Positions 13,995 through 22,328 of a stretch of DNA of 64,000 nt are shown here, piece by piece (within the stretch, counting starts at the first letter, position 1; each line of letters starts with the position of its first letter). The stretch is from Setoptus koraiensis (taxonomy: Eukaryota > Arthropoda): NCBI GenBank assembly GCA_048013815.1, contig CM106586.1:5332001-5396000 (forward strand). The letters run 5' to 3'. Position numbers and translations under genes: made by a program. Below the pieces are notes generated by a model, which worked only from the letters and a program-made list of their open reading frames with translations, ran no database searches and was not told where the DNA came from.

Positions 13995-14494
13995 NNNNNN
14001 NNNNNNNNNNNNNNNNNNNNNNNNNNNNNNNNNNNNNNNNNNNNNNNNNNNNNNNNNNNNNNNNNNNNNNNNNNNNNNNNNNNNNNNNNNNNNNNNNNNN
14101 NNNNNNNNNNNNNNNNNNNNNNNNNNNNNNNNNNNNNNNNNNNNNNNNNNNNNNNNNNNNNNNNNNNNNNNNNNNNNNNNNNNNNNNNNNNNNNNNNNNN
14201 NNNNNNNNNNNNNNNNNNNNNNNNNNNNNNNNNNNNNNNNNNNNNNNNNNNNNNNNNNNNNNNNNNNNNNNNNNNNNNNNNNNNNNNNNNNNNNNNNNNN
14301 NNNNNNNNNNNNNNNNNNNNNNNNNNNNNNNNNNNNNNNNNNNNNNNNNNNNNNNNNNNNNNNNNNNNNNNNNNNNNNNNNNNNNNNNNNNNNNNNNNNN
14401 NNNNNNNNNNNNNNNNNNNNNNNNNNNNNNNNNNNNNNNNNNNNNNNNNNNNNNNNNNNNNNNNNNNNNNNNNNNNNNNNNNNNNNNNNNNNNN
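13995..14494. other. Assembly gap (500 N)
   Basis: Exactly 500 N, the usual placeholder for a gap of unknown size. A tandem satellite begins 122 bases to the right, so collapsed repeats may be what broke the assembly. Confidence 0.98.
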
Positions 14495-14616
14495 GATTAT
14501 GTCAGTATCTCGAGCGCTTAATTTTTTGGATGGACAAGTATGATAAGAATATAGGAGCGAGTATGTAACGACATGTCGGAGATAACCATCTTGATAGATA
14601 CACCGATAGGCAATGG

Positions 14617-16128
14617 CAAGTTTTTCAAATTTCTACCATAGTTCGATGATCATGTCAACTGCCTGCATGCCGAAATTGGTGCAGTTCTAGCGGTCAATAT
14701 TGCCACAATGAACAAATTTGCGAGACACAACAAGCTGGCAATGGCGCACTATGTGTTATATCGCGAGACCTGTGTGCGGTGTGCTATGAGAATGAGTCGT
14801 TTGGTCTGTTCAAAGCAGCTATAGAGTGTGACAAAATAAATCAAAATGTCTCAGATTTTCAATATAGCTAGATACACATGTTGACTGCTTGCGTACAAAA
14901 TTTGGTTAATTTATGATACCCAATTTAGTCACAATTAATAATTTTGCGAGACACAAAAAATCAGCAATGGCGCACTATGTGTTATATCGCGCGACCTGTG
15001 TGCGGTATGCTCTTCCTTCGTGTTGATGAGCTATTTTCAACGAGTCCGCAAAATATGACAGACTAGATCCAAGTTTTTCAAATTTCTACCATAGTTCGAT
15101 GATCATGTCAACTGCCTGCATGCCGAAATTGGTGCAGTTCTAGCGGTCAATATTGCCACAATGAACAAATTTGCGAGACACAACAAGCCGGCAATGGCGC
15201 ACTATGTGTTATATCGCGCGATTTGTGTGAGGTGTGCTATGAGAATGAGTCGTTTGGTCTGTTCAAAGCAGCTATAGAGTGTGACAAAATAAATCAAAAT
15301 GTCTCAGATTTTCAATATAGCTAGATACACATGTTGACTGCTTGCGTACAAGATTTGGTTAATTTATGATACCCAATTTAGTCACAATTAATAATTTTGC
15401 GAGACACAAAAAATCAGCAATGGCGCACTATGTGTTATATCGCGCGACCTGTGTGAGGTGTGCTATGAGAATGAGTCATTTGGTCTGTTCAAAGCAGCTA
15501 TAGAGTGTGACAAAATGAATCAAAATGTTTCAGATTTTCAATATAGCTAGATACACATGTTGACTGCTTGCGTACAAGATTTGGTTAATTTATGATACCC
15601 AATTTAGTCACAATTAATAATTTTGCGAGACACAAAAAATCAGCAATGGCGCACTATGTGTTATATCGCGCGACCTGTGTGCGGTATGCTCTTCCTTCGT
15701 GTTGATGAGCTATTTTCAACGAGTCCGCAAAATATGACAGACTAGATCCAAGTTTTTCAAATTTCTACCATAGTTCGATGATCATGTCAACTGCCTGCAT
15801 GCCGAAATTGGTGCAGTTCTAGCGGTCAATATTGCCACAATGAACAAATTTGCGAGACACAACAAGCTGGCAATGGCGCACTATGTGTTATATCGCGCGA
15901 CCTGTGTGCGGTGTGCTATGCGAATGAGTCGTTTGGTCTGTTCAAAGCAGCTATAGAGTGTGACAAAATAAATCAAAATGTCTCAGATTTTCAATATAGC
16001 TAGATACACATGTTGACTGCTTGCGTACAAAATTTGGTTAATTTATGATACCCAATTTAGTCACAATTAATAATTTTGCGAGACACAAAAAATCAGCAAT
16101 GGCGCACTATGTGTTATATCGCGCATCA
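14617..16128. repeat. Satellite of ~226-bp monomers, order A-B-A-B-B-A-B
   Basis: The anchor GCGAGACAC recurs at 14720, 14946, 15173, 15399, 15625, 15852 and 16078, a spacing of 226 or 227 bp every time. Two monomer types alternate: type A has GCGAGACACAACAAG, type B has GCGAGACACAAAAAATC and a different upstream half. All share the block GCGCACTATGTGTTATATCG. A copies, and likewise B copies, are nearly identical to each other, while A and B differ clearly. This is a small higher-order satellite. Left and right edges fall in non-repeated sequence. Confidence 0.93.
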
Positions 16129-16512
16129 TGCATGCATGTAGCTATAAATAACATACATACAGCCATGATGAATATTCTGGATTGCTCAAAATAAGACGAT
16201 CAACTCTTGAATATCTAAATATAACAGAGTCGAGGACATCAAATATAACGATCTGCTATTTTATTTTTGACAATAAACATACGGTTAAGGAATTCATATT
16301 TAGAGGTAATGTATTCAGACCATTCTCTTCTGGTTTGACAGCTGCATTACCTCAGACGATGTTCAGTACGATTGGTGATGATAAATTCAAATTGTGCGGA
16401 GCTGTCAATAAACTAACAAATTGTTTTGTGATTCAAATAATATGTAACAACTGGTATATCTTCTGATCGATCTTTCGCGCAACACTCATGTTGATAAACG
16501 TGTCATCTTCTA
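16129..16512. other. Spacer between satellite and 193-bp repeats
   Basis: AT-rich sequence starting with a short ATGCATGC run. A 94-codon open frame on the plus strand (16182-16466) has no recognisable domain and is not supported as a gene. Confidence 0.5.
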
Positions 16513-17056
16513 AGCGTTTCATTGTGCTAAATCTGTCTTGTTTTTGCACTCCTAACTTCCCCAGTGCTAAATTCAATTTGTAAACAGCTAGTATTATCGC
16601 ATGCTAATTTTTACCAGTTAGCGTCTCAGCCTCTACTGTATAATTTATTTCTAAAAACTCCGCCTCCTAGCCTTACGTGTGCTAGATTTCAAGAGTCAAC
16701 ATTTTAGCGTTTCATTGTGCTAAATCTGTCTAGTTTTTGCACTCCTAACTTCCCCAGTGCTAAATTCAAACTGTAAACAGCTAGCATGATCACATGCTAA
16801 TTTTTACCAGTTAGCGTCTCAGCCTCTACTGTATAATTTATTTCTAAAAACTCCGCCTCCTAGCCTTACGTGTGCTAGATTTTAAGAGTCAACATTTTAG
16901 CGTTTCATTGTGCTAAATCTGTCTTGTTTTTGCACTCCTAACTTCCCCAGTGCTAAATTCAATTTGTAAACAGCTAGTATTATCGCATGCTAATTTTTAC
17001 TAGTTAGCGTCTCAGCCTTCACTGTATAATTGTTTCCTAATGACTCCGCCTCCTAG
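16513..17056. repeat. Three tandem 193-bp repeats beside the MULE
   Basis: The phrase AGCGTTTCATTGTGCTAAAT starts at 16513, 16706 and 16899, an exact 193-bp period; the third copy is truncated. Copies differ by only a few substitutions. Each unit contains several GTGCTAA / TTAGC motifs. The array lies on the 3' side of the transposase gene. Tandem subterminal repeats are common in Mutator-like elements, so these may be part of the element, but I could not find matching terminal inverted repeats. Confidence 0.85.
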
Positions 17057-17298
17057 CTTTCTCTGCACTAACAAACTAGATAGATTCACAACAATGAAGC
17101 CTACAAAATGCTCACCAACGCCTCCGCTGTGCTAATTTTTTCTAGAAGGAGAAAAGCACTGATTTGTTCTGTCACGTGAATAAACGTAGTCATAATCACC
17201 ACCCCAATAGCTACTTAATTAAAATTAAGCGCTAAAAATGTTTAGCTAAGACGACAATATTTCATCGATATATCCACACGTTTATTTATTTTTCCATC

Positions 17299-18870
17299 TT
17301 AAAGATCTATCAGGCCCTTTATCTGTCTGCTGATGGCTGCTAAATAGTCCATTTCAGACAATTTAGCTCTATCTTGTATAATGGCGATGATTTTTCGTTC
17401 GTTGGTGTCATAGATAGTGTCAACTCTTGTTTCCCTCTCTGCTGAGATGCACCTGTCCATCTCGCCTAGCTGAGTATGCTCTTCTTTCCGTAGAAGGCCA
17501 ATCAATTTAAGGACGCCAGGATGCTGCTGACCAATTACTGTTCTCATTCGTCTATGCCACGCTTCAATACTATTTTGGGTGCGTGGCAAACCAATTCTGA
17601 CCAAGTCGAGTATTGACCAAAACTCCTGGTCGAACATATTTGTTGATGGTTGAGAGCTACGTTGGCTCGACGCGGTGTTTCTCAATTCAAAATTGCTTCT
17701 TATATAGTTCGATTTAAACCAGGTGAGAAAATTTGCTACTCGTTCATCGCTTATTCCTGATGTTATTTGCTCGGCGATCGCCATGAAGGCGTCCTCTATT
17801 TCCTCGCTCGGTAGAAAAGCCAGAGCTATCATGTTTCTAATTTGCGATACGAAAAATTCATCAGTCCCGTACATTTCTACCAATCCGTGTTTCTGTATCG
17901 AGCGATAGATGATTTGTCCGAAATGGAAGAGACAACCCTTATTTGCTGCATCAGGGAACTCTTCTTTGATAGCCTTGACCGCTCCTCGCTCGAAATCGGA
18001 CAAGAAGAATTTAGGTTCAAATGTTGTATCTGTTTTTATATAATGAGACTTGATGTCTTGAAACAATCTCCGATATAGATCAGTCGTTTTCGATGACATC
18101 AGTGCATATACTAATGGGAATGCTTTTCGACTTTTGCCGACGCCGACCATTCCAAAAAGTGAGTAAACTTGATAAAACAGTGTTGGGGCAATATAAAATG
18201 TTCCATCCAAGATGACGATGTCTGATAAAGCCAATAATTCGAGCGATCTTGACGAGCTAAATGTTATGACTCTCTGACTACCAACGCGCGAGTCTGCCAA
18301 AACAAACCTATTACCTGTGGCTGTGTTTTCTAGCTCTGGTGGGATCATTAATTCGTCCAAATTCATTGGTTCTCTGGGTTGTCCAATATGTTTTCGTGAT
18401 CGTCTTATTAATGACGATTGCGCTGCTGAGCTTGAAAGAGTCGCTAACGTTTCTCTAGATAGTTCCCCGTGTATATCGTTCATGATGACCGAGGGTGCGT
18501 CCCGTGATGTGCTTGCTCTGGCCTTCATCCGGGCTATTGCATCCAGTCTTTTGATTTTCGTAGGGCTTGGTGGATGCTGGTGAGTGTTCGATTCTTTGAA
18601 ATATACATGACGTTCGCCTGAGAGTATTGTTGTAAGCCGAGCTGTACATCCGTGAGAATAATAATTAGTGCACTTCCAGTAGACTTTATCATTTCGGGTC
18701 CAATCTTTATAGTATGAAAATCCACTCACGATTGCCATCTGTTTATGCTTGTTGGTTGTTGTGATCTGAACTTCTTTCTCGACGGGATGAATTTCTTGAT
18801 TATTCTCTTCCACGATTGATATCTCGACATCTTCCTCAACGGTTTGGATTTGTTGATTATTCTCTCCCAT
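17299..18870 (-). CDS. Mutator-like (MULE) transposase with FLYWCH zinc finger
   Basis: An uninterrupted 523-residue frame. An acidic N-terminus carries two related NNQ-I-V-E segments (residues 4-35). A FLYWCH-type zinc finger follows (about 49-100: F51, W57, C67, C75, H97/H99). The central and C-terminal part is a MULE DDE domain: D222 in VILDGTF, D292 in FFLSDFERG followed by the typical CLFHFGQ, and E436 in NSIEAWHRR. The enzyme would cut and paste its own DNA. AATAAA signals lie just past the stop on the minus strand. The open frame suggests a recent copy or a domesticated gene. A 17-bp tandem repeat (18894-18950) lies just upstream of the start and 193-bp repeats lie downstream. No TIR or 9-bp target duplication was established by eye. 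Confidence 0.88.
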   Translation of the reverse strand: MGENNQQIQTVEEDVEISIVEENNQEIHPVEKEVQITTTNKHKQMAIVSGFSYYKDWTRNDKVYWKCTNYYSHGCTARLTTILSGERHVYFKESNTHQHPPSPTKIKRLDAIARMKARASTSRDAPSVIMNDIHGELSRETLATLSSSAAQSSLIRRSRKHIGQPREPMNLDELMIPPELENTATGNRFVLADSRVGSQRVITFSSSRSLELLALSDIVILDGTFYIAPTLFYQVYSLFGMVGVGKSRKAFPLVYALMSSKTTDLYRRLFQDIKSHYIKTDTTFEPKFFLSDFERGAVKAIKEEFPDAANKGCLFHFGQIIYRSIQKHGLVEMYGTDEFFVSQIRNMIALAFLPSEEIEDAFMAIAEQITSGISDERVANFLTWFKSNYIRSNFELRNTASSQRSSQPSTNMFDQEFWSILDLVRIGLPRTQNSIEAWHRRMRTVIGQQHPGVLKLIGLLRKEEHTQLGEMDRCISAERETRVDTIYDTNERKIIAIIQDRAKLSEMDYLAAISRQIKGLIDL

Positions 18871-18893
18871 AATTGTTGGATATCTTCTAGATT

Positions 18894-18950
18894 ATTGTAG
18901 ATATTTGTTTGTTGTAGATATTTGTCTGTTGTAGATATTTGTTTGTTCCA
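18894..18950. repeat. 17-bp tandem repeat upstream of the transposase
   Basis: About three copies of TTGTAGATATTTGTTTG directly upstream of the transposase start codon on its coding strand; a possible promoter-proximal repeat of the element. Confidence 0.75.
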
Positions 18951-19176
18951 GATTGTTGATAATATCGATGAATATTTTACTAATTTATTGATAATAATTA
19001 TTGATTGATTACTGATGTTAGAACATGTATTCTATCTAACGTATGAATTGCGAATGAACTAATTATTTGTTTTTCACACTACTTAACTAGATCACTTAGT
19101 GAGCTATAGCAATCTATATTGCACTCGTGCGCTCGTTCCGTGTCGCAACAGCGGTCTGCATTTCTACGTGCTTCTT

Positions 19177-19304
19177 GTGCTTGCGCAACAGCTAAGTTGA
19201 CCTGTGTTTCTTGGCGCGTGCAATACTGCGATGAGCTAGCGAGTGAAGCTAGAGTATTATTGCACGCGCAAGTTGTCATAGGTCTACTTAACAGTTGCGC
19301 AACC
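19177..19304. repeat. ~128-bp imperfect palindrome
   Basis: The left arm, beginning GCTTGCGCAACAGCTAAG, reads through GACCTGTG and GCGCGTGCAATACT to a centre near 19240. The right arm returns as AGTATTATTGCACGCGC, then AGGTCTACTTAACAG and TTGCGCAACC. The arms match at roughly three quarters of positions. It could be the end of a foldback element; no coding is seen. Confidence 0.75.
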
Positions 19305-19305
19305 T

Positions 19306-19390
19306 AACTAGCGCTGCCAAAGGCAGATAATTATCGCTACACTCGTTGCGTTGACTTGTGCAACACGTGTTCGCACCTGGCAGCGCTAGT
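19306..19390. repeat. Second inverted repeat (ACTAGCGCTGCCA arms)
   Basis: ACTAGCGCTGCCA at 19306-19318 is exactly inverted as TGGCAGCGCTAGT at 19378-19390, and TTGCGCAAC occurs just outside on both sides. It abuts the larger palindrome to the left. Confidence 0.8.
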
Positions 19391-19510
19391 TGCGCTTGCG
19401 CAACAGTAAAAAGTTAACACTCACCCGGCCCACGTTCACCCGATCCTTTGCGGGCCCCGCCCACTCGACCCCCAGTCTTCGGGTGACACATTTTTCGTTG
19501 TAGAGGGTGC

Positions 19511-19601
19511 CCGGCGAAGCCGTCAGTCGTCCCGCCAGAGGCCGCAGGCCTCTGGCGTGGACGGCAGGCCGAGGCTGCATGGCAGGCCGAAGGCCTGCCA
19601 T
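19511..19601. other. Cluster of C-GNA-G triloop hairpins
   Basis: Three hairpins in 91 bp share the loop rule C(GNA)G. A short one near 19511-19522 is closed on GCGAAGC. One at 19534-19556 has a 10-bp stem GCCAGAGGCC and loop GCA. One at 19579-19601 has a 10-bp stem ATGGCAGGCC and loop GAA. The DNA heptamer GCGAAGC is known to form an exceptionally stable mini-hairpin. The segment is much more GC-rich than its flanks, which hints at an inserted element. Confidence 0.85.
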
Positions 19602-19781
19602 ACAGCAAGTGACGAACTCTCTGACTGCCTATACATAAGTGAAGAAATGGTATTAAATAATAATTTCGGTGATAATTAGAGAGAATAAGGGAGGACTACA
19701 ACGCTTTACATTCTTTTGTTCGCTCTATCAAGCATCTTATTTATTCAATTCCATAGTTGTACTCTAAACAATTCTATTCTT

Positions 19782-19958
19782 TTAGTCGTATATTCCATGT
19801 TCTTCGTCGTATTCCTGTGGTTCGAATTGATGTGCGATCAGTTTCGCAGTGTCCACCACTAATTCTACTGCCTTCATCAGGTGTCTTCCTTTGAATTTTA
19901 CTCCTTCGACGCATAATACCAACGAAATAATCACTAATATCGCGATAAAGATTTTCAT
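19782..19958 (-). CDS. Small secreted peptide, 58 residues
   Basis: The precursor starts with a clear signal peptide (MKIFIAILVIISLVLCVEG), and the mature part of about 39 residues has a basic start (VKFKGR), a likely amphipathic helix (HLMKAVELVVDTAKLIAHQF) and a short acidic tail ending GIYD. There are no cysteines in the mature part. I chose the second in-frame ATG because it begins the signal peptide; an upstream ATG would add only MCGRK. A TTTATT on the plus strand near 19738 supplies an AATAAA signal. The gene is transcribed away from the neighbouring proline-rich peptide gene across a palindromic spacer, which suggests co-regulation. A helical antimicrobial, toxin-like or signalling peptide is possible; the family is not recognised. 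Confidence 0.65.
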   Translation of the reverse strand: MKIFIAILVIISLVLCVEGVKFKGRHLMKAVELVVDTAKLIAHQFEPQEYDEEHGIYD

Positions 19959-20074
19959 CTTTCTCCCGCACATTCTGCTGTTCGCTTGGTTCGTATTTTT
20001 ATTGTTGTGTATGATTTTGGTACTGCTTGAATGATTTCATTTGACTCTTAGTTACTTCTTCTTCCCTCTGCACC

Positions 20075-20194
20075 ATATAAATGGAACGAAAGGACGACAA
20101 GAGAACTCAGAGTCCTCTTGTCGTCCTTTCAATCGGACATGCGCACGTACTATTTTTAAGGAGTTCTCCTGTCGTCCTTTCGTTCCATTTATAT
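20075..20194. promoter_or_regulatory. Palindromic bidirectional promoter candidate
   Basis: The 34-bp arm at 20075-20108 is repeated in inverted orientation at 20161-20194 with one mismatch. Each arm, read outward toward its gene, ends in CGTTCCATTTATAT, a TATA-like core. On the plus side a TCAGACT initiator-like site lies about 15-20 bp after it, roughly 130 bp before the downstream ATG. The 52-bp loop contains a further CTCTTGTCGTCCTTTC copy of the arm's central motif. The simplest reading is one core promoter duplicated head to head to serve both peptide genes; a small TIR transposon is the alternative. Confidence 0.6.
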
Positions 20195-20333
20195 ATCAAT
20201 TCAGACTTGAACAGATTACAATCCACATTATCAAAATTTAATCAAAGTCAACGACAATATAATCCATATCAACACAAATCATCCACATCTACAACGATCA
20301 AATACAAACAACGAATAAAAAAAGAGCAGAATA

Positions 20334-20627
20334 ATGAAAAGCAGCACTCGCATCATTATTATTTTGGTTTTAATTGTCGCTGGTGTATGGGCAAATCCAC
20401 CTCGCCGCCAACACCGCCCAGCCCGACCAACATTTAACCGTCATGGGCGCCTTAGCAATTATAAGGAGACGCCCAAACGTCCAGTAGCAGACCCTCGCTT
20501 CCCACCCGCCCTACCACCGATTAGACCGTTCCCGACGAGCGTCGGCGATCATCGCAGCCCGTTTGATGATGAGCTTGATAGTATTGACGCTCGTTTGGCA
20601 GCATTTGATGCACAATACAATGGCTGA
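20334..20627 (+). CDS. Proline/arginine-rich small secreted peptide, 97 residues
   Basis: A signal peptide (MKSSTRIIIILVLIVAGVWA) is followed by a mature region opening NPPRRQHRPARPTFNRHGR and continuing with PRFPPALPPIRPFPTS: rich in proline, arginine and histidine and free of cysteine. The last ~25 residues are acidic (DDELDSIDARLAAFDAQ). This layout resembles insect proline-rich antimicrobial peptides such as abaecin-type precursors, with the acidic end as a possible neutralising propeptide; that is analogy, not homology I can show. A TATA-like core sits about 140 bp upstream in the palindromic spacer, the 5' UTR is A-rich, and AATAAA occurs near 20728. Divergent from the 58-residue peptide gene. 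Confidence 0.75.
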   Translation: MKSSTRIIIILVLIVAGVWANPPRRQHRPARPTFNRHGRLSNYKETPKRPVADPRFPPALPPIRPFPTSVGDHRSPFDDELDSIDARLAAFDAQYNG

Positions 20628-20810
20628 ATGTAGAACATTTTTTCTCAGTTTCATATGAAGAACATGTGCTGTGGGATACAGTTTAAATCGAATTTCATGT
20701 ACCTAAATCAGATGTGATTAATAATTGAAATAAAATCAAGCGCTTAAAACGACCATTTTCTTATCGATTTTTATCATTTCTCTCACTCATTTCACTCTTT
20801 TGTTTGATTA

Positions 20811-20968
20811 GTTGGAGTGTATGTTAGATTTAGTGGACTTAGTTGCAGTGTATGTTAGATATGATGGACTTAGTTGCAGTGTATGTTAGATATGATGGAC
20901 TTAGTTGCAGTGTATGTTAGATTTAGTGGACTTAGTTGAAGTGTATGTTAGATTTAGTGGAGTTAGAT
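20811..20968. repeat. 31-bp minisatellite
   Basis: About five copies of a 31-bp unit containing GTATGTTAGAT and TGGACTTAGTTG; the last copy is degenerate. It lies past the poly(A) signal of the proline-rich peptide gene. Confidence 0.88.
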
Positions 20969-21017
20969 GAAATAGCGATAGATGAAGTGCATGTTAGAAC
21001 AAATGTGTGTTTTGGTG

Positions 21018-21311
21018 TAAAGGGTGTTTCAATCAGAACCTGGATTTGAACTGATTATGCTACGCTGCCTTCCACAGTGCTTTATTTTTCGATATTTGTC
21101 GATGCATTCTGGAAGTTACAGCGTGCAGAAAGAGACTATGTGCAGCGCGAAATAATTAGTTGTGCCAAGCGAATGGGACTTTTCTCGACCTCAACACAGT
21201 CTATCTGATTTGTTGTGCCGAATTTCATTTGATCACCACTTCGGAAAGAATATGTGCTAGCGAGCAGCACAGTGTGTTTTATTGATCCAGGTTCTGATTG
21301 AAACACCCTTT
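21018..21311. mobile_element. MITE of Tc1/mariner type, 290 bp with TA target duplication
   Basis: Terminal inverted repeats of about 25 bp start AAGGGTGTTTCAATCAGAAC at 21020 and return as the exact complement ending ...GAAACACCCTT at 21309. Both are flanked by TA (21018-21019 and 21310-21311). No coding capacity. A TA duplication and short TIRs are the hallmark of non-autonomous Tc1/mariner elements. Near-identical TIRs suggest recent insertion. Confidence 0.9.
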
Positions 21312-21614
21312 AGTGCGTTTTTAGTGGAAGTGTTTGTTAGAAGAAGTATATGTTTAGGTGAAACGACAGGGACCCAGGAAATAGCAGCACATATTGTTGA
21401 CTTGTACGTTATATTCAGCATGATTAACAACTTCATTTATTACGACAATTAATTTAATCGCACTTATTTCAAAGAACCAGCAAAAGACAATTAATGTTAA
21501 ATAATTGTGTATATCGCTAACACTACTATTATAATTTATTATTATTATTACCATCAATTCCATTCTGGAATTAACATGTAAGTGAATAATGTCATTATCA
21601 ACATTGAGATAAAC

Positions 21615-22328
21615 CTAGTCTGAAGGGTAAGGCCATGCCTTAAACACAGATTCGACATTTTTAGACCATTCAAATTTTTTTATCAATGTTTTATAGGGCC
21701 TAAAAATTACTGCATCAATAAGTGGTTGACAGATAATTGCGGCCGAATAAAGTGGCGCAATGGGCTCACTACTAGTGATGACAAGCTCCTTGAACTGTTT
21801 ATCGTCGACATGTTCCTTCTTAGCTATCGCTACAAGATTGTCTATCGCTTGCCCGAAGTTGAAATCTTTGTAATACTCACTGTAAGGGGTGCACAATTCG
21901 TACACTTTGTCGAAAAACGGATCCGCTCTTAGAAATCCCCTGTTGAACTTGACATAGTAATTGAAATTATATTTAAATCGTTCCTTCATGTGTCCATCGT
22001 CTCTATACAGACCAGAAATTAGATGAGTGATCATTTTCATGTCGACCTCCTGCGAGCTATCCTGTCGTTCGATTACCTGTAATACTTTCATCATGCGTCT
22101 TGGCCAATGATGAGTCTTACTTTGCAGATGAGCAGCACTGCGGCGATCAGCGTTCCCTTTGAAATTGAAAAACTCATTAGATTCTTTGTTGTACCATTTT
22201 TCAACCTGATCATTTATCGTTCTTATTTGTTTCAAAAAGAGTTCTTGTCCTATTACTATCACACAGTTGAAACTTATGACCAACATAAGAGGCCCAAGAG
22301 CATTCATGATGACCTTGAATAGATGCAT
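21615..22328 (-). CDS. Secreted protein family, copy 1 (237 residues)
   Basis: This is the first of eight tandem paralogues on the minus strand. The start at MHLFKVIMNALG matches the start of the other copies; the frame is open 30 codons further upstream but that part reads like 5' UTR. A signal peptide ends near VIGQ. Family marks are EQIRTINDQVEKWYNKES-like (here LKQIRTINDQVEKWYN), a basic HHWPRRMMKVLQV segment, LCTPY, FNFGQAIDNL, KEHVDDKQF, and EPIAPLYSAA followed by ICQ and WPYP. Two cysteines (LCTPY and IICQ) are conserved in all copies and could form one disulphide. This copy is the most diverged, has lost the K in AAKICQ and ends right after WPYPSD. No domain recognised. Confidence 0.8.
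   Translation of the reverse strand: MHLFKVIMNALGPLMLVISFNCVIVIGQELFLKQIRTINDQVEKWYNKESNEFFNFKGNADRRSAAHLQSKTHHWPRRMMKVLQVIERQDSSQEVDMKMITHLISGLYRDDGHMKERFKYNFNYYVKFNRGFLRADPFFDKVYELCTPYSEYYKDFNFGQAIDNLVAIAKKEHVDDKQFKELVITSSEPIAPLYSAAIICQPLIDAVIFRPYKTLIKKFEWSKNVESVFKAWPYPSD

Noticed and set aside
13845-14568. Long plus-strand frames of over 200 codons
   Set aside because: They are open only because they cross the N gap.
14617-16128. CRISPR-like regular repeats
   Set aside because: Spacing is regular, but the repeat is the whole ~226-bp monomer with no unique spacers, and the context is eukaryotic; this is a satellite.
19386-19608. Minus-strand frames of 64-71 codons over the GC-rich hairpin island
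   Set aside because: The frames follow the palindromes and GC content; no domain recognised.
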